From Tahibacter amnicola (GTDB lineage: Bacteria; Pseudomonadota; Gammaproteobacteria; Xanthomonadales; Rhodanobacteraceae), in the NCBI RefSeq assembly GCF_025398735.1, contig NZ_CP104694.1:3125001-3189000 (forward strand): a stretch of 64,000 nt of DNA. The letters run 5' to 3'. Each line of letters starts with the position of its first letter. The stretch's first letter is position 1. The notes beneath the pieces were generated by a model. That model was given only the letters and a program-made list of their open reading frames with translations, searched no databases and was not told the DNA's origin. Made by a program: the position numbers and the translations under genes. Positions 1 to 7,498 of this stretch are shown piece by piece.

Positions 1-3000
1 GCGTCGTTTCGTTGGCAGGCGACGCCTCGCCCTGGCCCCTTGGGCGCGCCCTGGTGGCTACGGACGAAGCCGAGCTGCGATTCGATAACCTGGCGCAGCG
101 CTGCCCGGGTCTGCTGCCCCTCGCCGCCGTGCACGGCGGCTCGCCTGCGCCGACTTCGGCCTTGCTGCTGCCAGTGCGAACGGCGGGCAGTACTGCCGCA
201 GCGGCGATGCTGGTTCTTGGATTGAACCCGCACCTGCCGTTCACCGACACGTACCGCAGCTTCGTGGATCTCATCGTCGAGCAGATAGCCGCGGGAATCG
301 CGCAGGCGCGCCTGCACGAGCAGGAGCGCGAGCGCGTCGACCGCCTTGCCGAGCTAGATCGGGCGAAGAGTCAGTTCTTCGCCAATGTCAGTCATGAGTT
401 CCGCACGCCGTTGACACTGCTGCTGGCGCCGCTCGATGAGCTTCTTCGACGGCGCGACCGCCTGCCGCCGGGCTTGGGCGATGAAGTGGATACGGCTGCC
501 CGCAATGCCCGTCGCCTGCTGACCCTGGTCACCAACCTGCTGGACTTTTCCCAGATCGAATCAACGCGCCGACGTGCCTATCTGGCGCCGCACGACCTCG
601 CTGCCTTGACCGCCGACATCGTCAGTCACTTCCGAAGCGCCGTGGAGCGGGCGGGGCTGCGCCTCACGGTTGCGCTTGCCGGCAATCTGCCGCTGGTGCC
701 GGTCGACCCCGAGATGTGGACCAAGGTGGTTTCCAACCTGTTGTCGAACGCGCTGAAATTCACCTTCGCCGGCGAGATATCGATCGCGCTGACCGCGTTG
801 CGGCTGCACGCGGAGCTGGTTGTCTCGGACACGGGCGTCGGCATTCCGGAGGAAGAGCTGCCGCATGTATTCAAGCGATTCCACCGCGTACGCGGCGCAC
901 GGGCGCGCACGGCCGAAGGCGCCGGCATAGGGCTGTCTATCGTCCAGGACCTCATCCATCGCATGGGAGGACAGCTGCAGGTGCGCAGCCGGCTGGACAA
1001 AGGTACGAGCTTCACGATCTGGTTGCCCTATAAGTCCTTCCGCCAGACGGGCGAAGCGCCGGAGGAGCTGGCGGTGGCACCACCGATCGCCGCGGCTGCC
1101 TTGGCCGACGAGGCGTCGCGCTGGTTGCCGGACGAGTCGGTCGAACCGGCCGAGGTGCAGGCGGACCTGCTGGGGCCGCCTGCAAATCCGCGCTCGGGGC
1201 AGATCGGTCGCGCGCGCATCGTGGTGGTCGACGACAACGCCGACATGCGCGACTACCTGCGGCGTCTGCTGGCACCGCGGTGCGACGTGCAGGTGGCCGC
1301 GGGCGCCGAATCGGCGCTCGCGCTCATTCGCAGCCATCGCCCGGACGTCGTGCTGGCCGACGTCATGATGCCCGGGTCAGATGGTTTTGCGTTGCTCAAG
1401 ACCATCCGTGGCAATCCTGCCCTGCGCTTCCTGCCGGTCGTGCTGGTCACGGCCCGTGCGGGCGAGGAGACGGCCATCGAGGGTTTGCTCGCCGGCGCAG
1501 ACGACTACATCGCCAAGCCCTTTTCGCCACGCGAGCTGGTTGCCCGCGTCAACGCGGTCGTGGATCGCGCCCGCGCTGACGTGGCGCTGCGCAAGAGCGA
1601 AGCACGGTACCGCTCGTTGTTCGAATCGATTGATGAAGGTTTCTGTACGATCGAGATGCTCTACGACGAGGATGGCCGAGCGGTCGACTATCGCTTTCTC
1701 GAAGCCAACGCCGCCTTCGAGCGGCAGACAGGGCTGCGGAACCCGGTCGGTCAACGCATGCGCACACTCGCGCCCGGGCAGGAGCAGCATTGGTTCGATA
1801 TCTACAACCATGTCGCGGTGACCGGCGAGCCATTGCGATTCGAGCACCGTGCCGAAGCGCTCGACCGGTGGTTCTCGGTCTACGCCTTCCGCACGGGCGA
1901 ACCCGAGCAACGGCAGGTTGCCGTCCTTTTTGATGACGTCACCGAGCGCAAGCTGGCGAACGAGAAGCTGAGCGCCAGTCAGCGGCAGCAGGCGTTCCTT
2001 CTGAAGCTGAGCGATGCGTTGCGACCGCTGGCCGATCCGGTATCGGTTCAGGCGGAGGCGTGCCGCGTGCTGGGCGAACATCTGGCGGTAGACCGCGCCT
2101 ACTACGCGGAAATCGATGAATCGCGGGGCGAAGTGTGCGTCCGCCGCGATTATCTCCGCGGTGATTCACCGTCGGTGGCAGGCACTTACCGCCTGGTCGA
2201 CTACGGCTGGAGCCTGCCGATTATTCGCGAGGGCCGCACGATTGTATTTGCCGATGTCATGCAGGCTGCGATGGTTCCCGATGCGGACCGTCCGGCGTTG
2301 ATCAAGATCGACATCGTCGCGCACGTCGCCGTACCCATCGTGAAAGAAGGCGTGCTGGTCGGCTGTTTCTGCGTCAGCGAGCCTGCACCCCGGGAATGGC
2401 GGGACGAGGAAGTGGAACTGATTCGCGAAACCGGAGAGCGCACATGGGCCGCTGTTGACCTGGCGAATGCGCAGTCCGCATTGCGTGCCAGTGAGGATCA
2501 ACTGCGCCGCGCGATCTCCGTGCCGCGTGTCGGCGTGCTGTTCTTTCGGCTCGACGGGTCGATCCACGATGCCAACGAAGCATTTCAGCGCATGTGTGGC
2601 TACACCGTTGCCGAGCTGCGCACCACGGCGCACTGGGACGTGCTGACAGCACCGGAATTCATGGATGCGACGATCGAGCGCGCCAGTGAGCTGGCGCAGC
2701 GCGGCGAGACAGCTCCGTACGAAAAGCAGATGATCCGCAAGGACGGCAGCCGGTGGTGGGGCCTGTTTGCGCCGACGCGGCTGTCGGGCAGTGGTACGGA
2801 ATCCGAGTGCGTCGAGTTCGTCTTCGACGTCACCACTGCGAAGGACGCCCAGCACCGGCTTGGCGAAAGCGAGCGGCGGCTGAAGGCGTTGGTCACCAGT
2901 TCGTGGGATATCGTCTACTGTGTCAACGCAGACTGGACTTGCGCTGAGCTGCTGCACGGCACGCTGGATGGTGTGACGGATCCGTCCACTTCCTGGCTGG

Positions 3001-3197
3001 AGAATGTCGTGCCGGAAGCGGATCGCGCCGGTATTCGCGCCCTTGTCGAGCAGGCCGTGAGGCAGGGAGACGTCTTCGAGTTTCCGCATGGTGCTCACGT
3101 CGCGGATGGCCAGCTCCTTAACGCCGTGACCCGCGCGGTACCGGTTCGTGATGAGCAGGGCGAAGTCGTCGAGTGGCTTGTCACAACGCGCATCTGA
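1..3197 (+). CDS. Hybrid sensor histidine kinase (5' end outside window)
   Basis: The frame is open to the left edge, so the true start lies upstream; numbering below begins at the TTG at 12. The order is the end of a GAF-like domain (to about residue 100), HisKA with phospho-acceptor His128 in SHEFRTPLT, HATPase_c (N box NLLSNALKFT, G1 DTGVGIPEEE, G2 GAGIGLSIV), a receiver domain (about 400-520) with VVVDDNADMRD, phospho-acceptor Asp450 and a KPFS lysine, then PAS, GAF, PAS and PAS. It is a cytoplasmic phosphorelay protein; no membrane segment is visible in this part. It ends inside or just after the last PAS domain (EWLVTTRI) with no second output or kinase domain, which is odd because PAS/GAF blocks normally precede a transmitter. 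The input and partner are unknown. Confidence 0.88.
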   Translation, partial: VVSLAGDASPWPLGRALVATDEAELRFDNLAQRCPGLLPLAAVHGGSPAPTSALLLPVRTAGSTAAAAMLVLGLNPHLPFTDTYRSFVDLIVEQIAAGIAQARLHEQERERVDRLAELDRAKSQFFANVSHEFRTPLTLLLAPLDELLRRRDRLPPGLGDEVDTAARNARRLLTLVTNLLDFSQIESTRRRAYLAPHDLAALTADIVSHFRSAVERAGLRLTVALAGNLPLVPVDPEMWTKVVSNLLSNALKFTFAGEISIALTALRLHAELVVSDTGVGIPEEELPHVFKRFHRVRGARARTAEGAGIGLSIVQDLIHRMGGQLQVRSRLDKGTSFTIWLPYKSFRQTGEAPEELAVAPPIAAAALADEASRWLPDESVEPAEVQADLLGPPANPRSGQIGRARIVVVDDNADMRDYLRRLLAPRCDVQVAAGAESALALIRSHRPDVVLADVMMPGSDGFALLKTIRGNPALRFLPVVLVTARAGEETAIEGLLAGADDYIAKPFSPRELVARVNAVVDRARADVALRKSEARYRSLFESIDEGFCTIEMLYDEDGRAVDYRFLEANAAFERQTGLRNPVGQRMRTLAPGQEQHWFDIYNHVAVTGEPLRFEHRAEALDRWFSVYAFRTGEPEQRQVAVLFDDVTERKLANEKLSASQRQQAFLLKLSDALRPLADPVSVQAEACRVLGEHLAVDRAYYAEIDESRGEVCVRRDYLRGDSPSVAGTYRLVDYGWSLPIIREGRTIVFADVMQAAMVPDADRPALIKIDIVAHVAVPIVKEGVLVGCFCVSEPAPREWRDEEVELIRETGERTWAAVDLANAQSALRASEDQLRRAISVPRVGVLFFRLDGSIHDANEAFQRMCGYTVAELRTTAHWDVLTAPEFMDATIERASELAQRGETAPYEKQMIRKDGSRWWGLFAPTRLSGSGTESECVEFVFDVTTAKDAQHRLGESERRLKALVTSSWDIVYCVNADWTCAELLHGTLDGVTDPSTSWLENVVPEADRAGIRALVEQAVRQGDVFEFPHGAHVADGQLLNAVTRAVPVRDEQGEVVEWLVTTRI

Positions 3198-3313
3198 AGC
3201 GCAATGACATTGATGGGCGGTAAGTGCGCGGGCGATCGGAAAGTCGTATTGCGGTATCGTCCGTGTTGCGCCAGAAACCCGCTTCAAGGTCGCACGCCAG
3301 GAGGAAGTCAGCC

Positions 3314-3733
3314 ATGCGCCGTTTCGTCTGCCTGCTGTTGTTGTCGATCACGAATGCAATCGCACTGGAAAACAGTGCCAGCGTGAAGGTGACGCCCCAG
3401 TTGGCATCGGCGACCACCTGGGACGGCAAGCCGGTGGTCTATCCCACCGGAACCGCCGAGGTGACTACACTGATGATCGAAGTCGCACCCGGCGGCGAGA
3501 CAGGGTGGCACAAACACCCCGTTCCGTCGTTTGCGCTGGTGCTGGAAGGCTCCCTGGAAGTGCACCTCAAAGATGGCCGTACCCATCGCGCCAGGGCCGG
3601 TGATGTGCTGTACGAAGTCGTCGACACCTGGCACAACGGCCGCAACGTGGGAGAGGGAACGCTCAAGCTGTTCGTGACCTATGCCGGCGCGAAAGGGCAG
3701 CCGTTGACGATCAAGGAACCGCCGGGCGAGTAG
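3314..3733 (+). CDS. Periplasmic cupin-domain protein
   Basis: 139 residues. The ATG at 3314 is chosen because GGAGGA lies about 10 bases upstream and the protein then starts with a signal peptide (MRRFVCLLLLSITNAIA). The rest is a single small cupin barrel. The candidate metal ligands are His66 and His68 in GWHKHP, Glu78 in VLEGS and His107 in DTWHNG, which is the usual 3-His/1-Glu pattern. Small exported cupins bind a metal and often act as isomerases, dioxygenases or sensors; nothing here identifies the substrate. The stop codon falls inside the first unit of the repeat array that follows, so the last codons (Gly-Glu-stop) are shared with the repeat. Confidence 0.8.
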   Translation: MRRFVCLLLLSITNAIALENSASVKVTPQLASATTWDGKPVVYPTGTAEVTTLMIEVAPGGETGWHKHPVPSFALVLEGSLEVHLKDGRTHRARAGDVLYEVVDTWHNGRNVGEGTLKLFVTYAGAKGQPLTIKEPPGE

Positions 3734-4001
3734 CGGAAGCGATCAATGGCATCGCCGGAGCGCGGCATTGTTTGAATGATGAATTGCTGCAGGAACCGGG
3801 GCGATCGCACTGCATCTCTGGCGTCATCGCGGACCCACCCCGGGTGAACCCTTCGGGTTAACCCGAGCTACAAAAGCAGCAGCGCTTCCTGTAGCCCGGG
3901 TAAGCGCAGCGCACCCGGGGTGAATCACGCAACGGCGACGAAATGTGAATTGATGTAGGTTGGGGTGAGCGGCTTCGCTGCGCTCACACCAACCCAACGC
4001 C
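3725..4001. repeat. Intergenic repeat, unit A
   Basis: This is the first of three head-to-tail copies of a non-coding unit that opens with GGCGAGT-GC-GAAGCG. It contains two palindromic blocks: one built on CCCGGGTGAACCC and TGTAGCCCGGGTAAGCGC, and one on GTGAGCG-loop-CGCTCAC. The open frames across it are forced by repeat composition and differ between copies, so no gene is called. Such GTAGCCCGGG-type palindromes resemble REP/BIME elements. Confidence 0.75.
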
Positions 4002-4349
4002 GGCGAGTGGCAGAAGCGCTCGACGGCATTGCCGGAGCGAGGCGCGGTTTGAATGGCGAGCTGCTGCAAGAACCGCGGTTCCGTCACGTTGCATCTCTGG
4101 CGTCATCGCAGACCTACCCCGGGTGAACCCTTCGGGTTAACCCGGGCTACAAAAGCAGCAGCGCTTCCTGTAGCCCGGGTAAGCGCAGCGCACCCGGGGT
4201 GAATCACGCAACGGCGACGAAACGTGAATTGATGTAGGGTGGGGTGAGCGTCAGCGAAGCCCAACGACAGGCGCCAAAACACGGGCCGAGGTGGCCATTT
4301 GGGCCCCCTGTTAGGCTTCGCTGCGCTCACACCAACCCACACGAACGCC
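4002..4349. repeat. Intergenic repeat, unit B with 60-70 bp insertion
   Basis: The unit is nearly identical to unit A over its whole length; only scattered substitutions are seen by eye. An extra 60-70 bases interrupt the GTGAGCG/CGCTCAC palindrome, so the two arms (around 4235-4265 and 4312-4340) now flank a longer spacer. Confidence 0.75.
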
Positions 4350-4403
4350 GGCGAGTGGCAGAAGCGCTCGACGGCATTGCCGGAGCGTGGCGGCGGTTTG
4401 ACA
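4350..4403. repeat. Intergenic repeat, truncated unit C
   Basis: This is the third copy of the opening segment GGCGAGTGGCAGAAGCGCTC and the following 30 bases. It diverges after about position 4403. Between here and the next gene at 4631 I see no gene; a short open frame from the ATG at 4531 is discussed under the SRAP-like gene. Confidence 0.65.
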
Positions 4404-4502
4404 CCGCTTTGGAGTGGATTGACGCCCCCGGCGCGGCGAATGATCGTGCGACCAGTCGCCATGATGCAGCGCGCCATGCGCGGCGCGATGGGGTGTCATA
4501 CA

Positions 4503-4521
4503 GTACGTACATACGTACGTA
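4503..4521. promoter_or_regulatory. GTAC-rich dyad upstream of SRAP-like gene
   Basis: Overlapping TACGTAC palindromes lie here, about 10 bases before the ATG at 4531 and 110 bases before the GTG at 4631. SRAP genes are often SOS-controlled, so an operator is conceivable, but this does not match a LexA box I can name. Confidence 0.3.
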
Positions 4522-4630
4522 ATTCGTCCTATGATCCTCTGGTGCGACCCCCACAACGCCACACCGCTTCCCCCGGAGATGGGCTTCATGGAGGGGCTGG
4601 TGCGGGCGCTGACGCCGCCGGCGCGGCGCG

Positions 4631-5167
4631 GTGCGGCCGTTGATGTGGGTGCGGCTGATCAAGCGCTCGGCGATTGAGGTGACGGGGGTTCGGGCGGTTT
4701 GGGGCCTGGTGCAGGAGCAGACGGGACAGGATGCGGCGCGCGACTGCGCGCTGCGCAACCTGTCGTTCCGGGCGTCGCAATTGGCCCGGCATCCGGTGGC
4801 GCGGCCGCTGTGGCAGCAGGCGAGCCCCTCGATGCGTTGCCTGGTGCCGGCGAGCGGGTGGGTGGTGCCCACGCCGCAGGGGATGTATGCGGTGAGAATC
4901 GAAGGGCAGCCGGCGACGCTCGCGGGCATCGTGTCGCGCTACCACGATGCGTCAACGCCCGCGCGGACGGCGCTGACGTTTGCGTTGGTCACGGTCGATC
5001 CGGAAAAACCCATTCGGCACCTGTGCTCGGAAATGCCCGCCGTGATCCGGCCTGGCATGCGCGAGACATGGCTCGGTGGCGATGCGCACAAGGCAGCAGA
5101 GTGCCTGGCCAAGCCCTGGCGGACGTTTGTCGTGCAACCCTGTACCGGTCGGGGTGATCGGCTCTGA
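4631..5167 (+). CDS. Divergent SRAP-family (SOS response-associated peptidase/HMCES) protein lacking catalytic residues
   Basis: 178 residues from a GTG. The family core is recognisable: VWGL (23-26), LRNLSFRAS (41-49, matching the conserved Asn-x-Arg segment), MRCLVPASGW (68-77), GQPATLAGI (92-100), TFALVTVDP (116-124) and EMPAVIRP (134-141). Active SRAP proteins form a DNA-protein crosslink at abasic sites through Cys2, with a Glu after GW(F/Y) and a His in IHDR-MP. Here no MCGR start exists, the Glu position is Val (GWVVP), and the IHDR segment is replaced by IRHLCSE. The N-terminal quarter is missing. A frame-1 stretch from the ATG at 4531 to the TGA at 4675-4677, ending in RALTPPARRG, could be that part separated by a one-base frameshift near 4630. 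It may be a decayed or repurposed paralogue. Confidence 0.6.
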   Translation: MRPLMWVRLIKRSAIEVTGVRAVWGLVQEQTGQDAARDCALRNLSFRASQLARHPVARPLWQQASPSMRCLVPASGWVVPTPQGMYAVRIEGQPATLAGIVSRYHDASTPARTALTFALVTVDPEKPIRHLCSEMPAVIRPGMRETWLGGDAHKAAECLAKPWRTFVVQPCTGRGDRL

Positions 5168-5540
5168 GCAGGGACGGCTGCGTCGGTGGAAGGGTGAGGG
5201 CTCCCCGTCGCGACGGAATCCCGTCAGGCCTTTGCCAGGGGCTGGATGACGGCCACGACGGGCCACCGGTATCCGGCGCCATGGCGCTGTTTTGCGGCTG
5301 CCTGCCCATGCACAATCGCCGATCACCGCCGCGGGGCTCCGGCGGGGCGGCGGCCCAGGACGAACGCATAAGGTCCGGCCGCTGGTAGGGAGGGGCACGC
5401 CCGCAACCGTCGGAGCCGGTTACCCGCACGCAGCGTTCTGCGACGGGCCGGCATCAGCGGCCGGCGTGCGAGGACGGGAGGCCGGTGGATGCCGGTCCCA
5501 TGATCGCCAACGGCGGCCGAGCGGCCGGCAGGAGTTACGC
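5168..5540. other. Intergenic region without a recognisable gene
   Basis: The region is very GC-rich, with several CGGCCGG/GCCGGC inverted repeats close to the M28 peptidase start (5440-5535). The reading frames crossing it have no domain, signal peptide or convincing ribosome binding site. It probably carries the promoter and leader of the peptidase gene. Confidence 0.5.
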
Positions 5541-7433
5541 ATGCGTCTGCGTCAAAGCGTTCTGGGCTTGGGGATGGTGCTTCTGGGTATCGGTGCGGCG
5601 GCGGGGGCCTCCGCCGAGGATGGCTACGCACCCGATAGCGTGGTGCGACCGGACGTGTCGGCGGAAGACGCGCCGATGTTCATCGTCACGGCGCAGTCGA
5701 CGTTTCGTCACATCGGTACGTTTGCCCGCCGCGCCGAAGCGCGCCGGGACAGCCTCGGCACACCGCTGGTCATTGCGGAGACGACGCTGGCAGAGCTGGG
5801 CGCGATCAGCCAGCACGTGCATGAAACAGAACACCGCTGCGGCGGCTACTTCGCCTTCACGACCCGTTCGGAGGCGGAAGCCTTTATTGCTGCCGATCAA
5901 TCCAGCAAGGCGATCCATGCGCAGCGCGGCGGCATCTACACCGTCGACAACGGCGCTACGGTCAACCCGTGGCTGCCGGAAGTGAGCGCCGACAACATCA
6001 AGGCGACGATCACCCACCTGTCGAGCTACCAGAATCGTTACTACGCCAGCGGTACCGGCCGGCAGGCCGCCGAGTGGATCCGCGACACCTGGCAGGCCCT
6101 GGCCGCGGGGCGCACCGACGTCACGGCCGAGCTCTATACCGGCTGCGTGACGTGTTCGACCCAGCCGTCGGTCATCCTCACCGTACAGGGTACGGAGTTG
6201 CCGGGCGAGGTCGTGGTGCTGGGCGCGCACCTGGATTCGATCACCAGTGCCGGAGGCGGCAATTCGCAGGTGGCTCCCGGGGCGGATGACGATGCCTCGG
6301 GTATCGCGACGTTGACGGAAGTGATCCGCATCGGCCTTGCCAATGGCTGGCGGCCCAGGCGCACGGTGAAATTCATGGGCTATGCCGCGGAAGAAGTCGG
6401 TTTGCGCGGCTCCGCGTCGATCGCGTCGCGGTTCAGGGCGGAGGCCGTCAATGTCGTCGGCGTGCTGCAGCTGGACATGACCAACTACAAGTCCGGCAAT
6501 GTGGCGGACATGAAGGTGATCACCGACTTTTCCAACACGCAGATGAAGGGATTCCTGGTTGCACTGTTTGATGCGTACCTCGCACCGCTGGGGCTCACGC
6601 GCGGCGAGTACACCTGTGGCTACGGCTGCTCGGATCATGCCTCGTGGACGACGAATGGTTTTCCTTCCGCGATGATGTTCGAGGCGGGTGATTCCACCGG
6701 CTATTTCGGCCGTATCCATTCCAATGGCGACACGCTCGCAAACATGGAGAACTCCGCGGTCAACAGCGCAAAGTTCGCAAAATTGGGCCTGGCGTTCCTG
6801 GGCGAACTGGGCAAGACCTACTCCGGCGGCAACCTCGCACCGCGCGCAAACTTCAGCTTCGTGGCGGACCAGCGGACGGTCACCTTCACCGACAGTTCCA
6901 CGGATGTCGAAGGAGCCATCACGGCGCGGACCTGGCGCTTCGGTGACGGCGCGACCTCATCCGAGGTGAATCCTGTCAGGACATTTGCCGCAAATGGTAC
7001 TTATGCGGTGAGTCTGACGGCGGCGGACGAGCAGTCGGCGACGCACACCAAGACCGTGCGTGTCACCGCGACGGACGGCACTAATGCCTTGGCCAATGGC
7101 ATACCGCGCGATGGCACGTCGGCGCTGCTGCAGGCACGCCAGACGTTCACGCTCGTGGTGCCGGACGGGGCGACGGATCTGTCGTTTACCACGACAGGCC
7201 CAGGCGGCGAGGATGCTGATCTCAAGATCCTGCTGGGTAACGCCACGCTGTGTTCGGCGGAAACGGGTTCGTCGAACGAAAGTTGCCCGATTGCGAACCC
7301 GCCGGCGGCGGGAACCTATACGGCCGAGGTGCTGGCCTACACGCCGTTGAGCGGCTTCACGATCACCGGCCGGTTCACTCCGCCGCCAGCGGATATCCTG
7401 TTTGCAGACGGATTCGAATCCGCTGCGCCCTGA
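5541..7433 (+). CDS. Secreted M28 family metallopeptidase with PKD and PPC domains
   Basis: 630 residues. The ATG at 5541 follows AGGAG and starts a signal peptide (MRLRQSVLGLGMVLLG, cleavage near ASA-ED). The catalytic M28 domain spans about 160-430. Its zinc ligands and catalytic residues are His230 in GAHLDS, Asp249-251 in GADDDASG, Glu284-Glu285 in AAEEVGLRG, an Asp in QLDMTNY and a His in CSDHASW. It would remove amino-terminal residues from peptides outside the cell. A PKD domain follows (about 435-515, TWRFGDG), then a bacterial pre-peptidase C-terminal (PPC) domain (about 520-615). The extreme C terminus is DILFADGFESAAP, a motif shared with other exported proteins here. It converges on the next gene across a hairpin. 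Confidence 0.92.
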   Translation: MRLRQSVLGLGMVLLGIGAAAGASAEDGYAPDSVVRPDVSAEDAPMFIVTAQSTFRHIGTFARRAEARRDSLGTPLVIAETTLAELGAISQHVHETEHRCGGYFAFTTRSEAEAFIAADQSSKAIHAQRGGIYTVDNGATVNPWLPEVSADNIKATITHLSSYQNRYYASGTGRQAAEWIRDTWQALAAGRTDVTAELYTGCVTCSTQPSVILTVQGTELPGEVVVLGAHLDSITSAGGGNSQVAPGADDDASGIATLTEVIRIGLANGWRPRRTVKFMGYAAEEVGLRGSASIASRFRAEAVNVVGVLQLDMTNYKSGNVADMKVITDFSNTQMKGFLVALFDAYLAPLGLTRGEYTCGYGCSDHASWTTNGFPSAMMFEAGDSTGYFGRIHSNGDTLANMENSAVNSAKFAKLGLAFLGELGKTYSGGNLAPRANFSFVADQRTVTFTDSSTDVEGAITARTWRFGDGATSSEVNPVRTFAANGTYAVSLTAADEQSATHTKTVRVTATDGTNALANGIPRDGTSALLQARQTFTLVVPDGATDLSFTTTGPGGEDADLKILLGNATLCSAETGSSNESCPIANPPAAGTYTAEVLAYTPLSGFTITGRFTPPPADILFADGFESAAP

Positions 7434-7457
7434 ATCACGGGTGGCACACCGTTCGGA

Positions 7458-7488
7458 AGTGACCGCGCCGGCGCACGGCGCGGTCACT
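7458..7488. terminator. Bidirectional hairpin between convergent genes
   Basis: A perfect 13-bp stem (AGTGACCGCGCCG and its complement) surrounds a 5-base loop. It lies 24 bases past the M28 stop and 10 bases past the stop of the opposing gene. There is no strong T tract. Confidence 0.8.
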
Positions 7489-7498
7489 GAACTTCCCG

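Noticed and set aside
3824-4477. Similar short open frames on the minus strand in the repeat array
   Set aside because: They share sequence only because the DNA units are repeated. The ends differ and there are no RBS, so they are not a duplicated gene.
4631-5167. Functional abasic-site-crosslinking SRAP enzyme
   Set aside because: The catalytic Cys2, Glu and His positions are all absent, so only a divergent family member is claimed.
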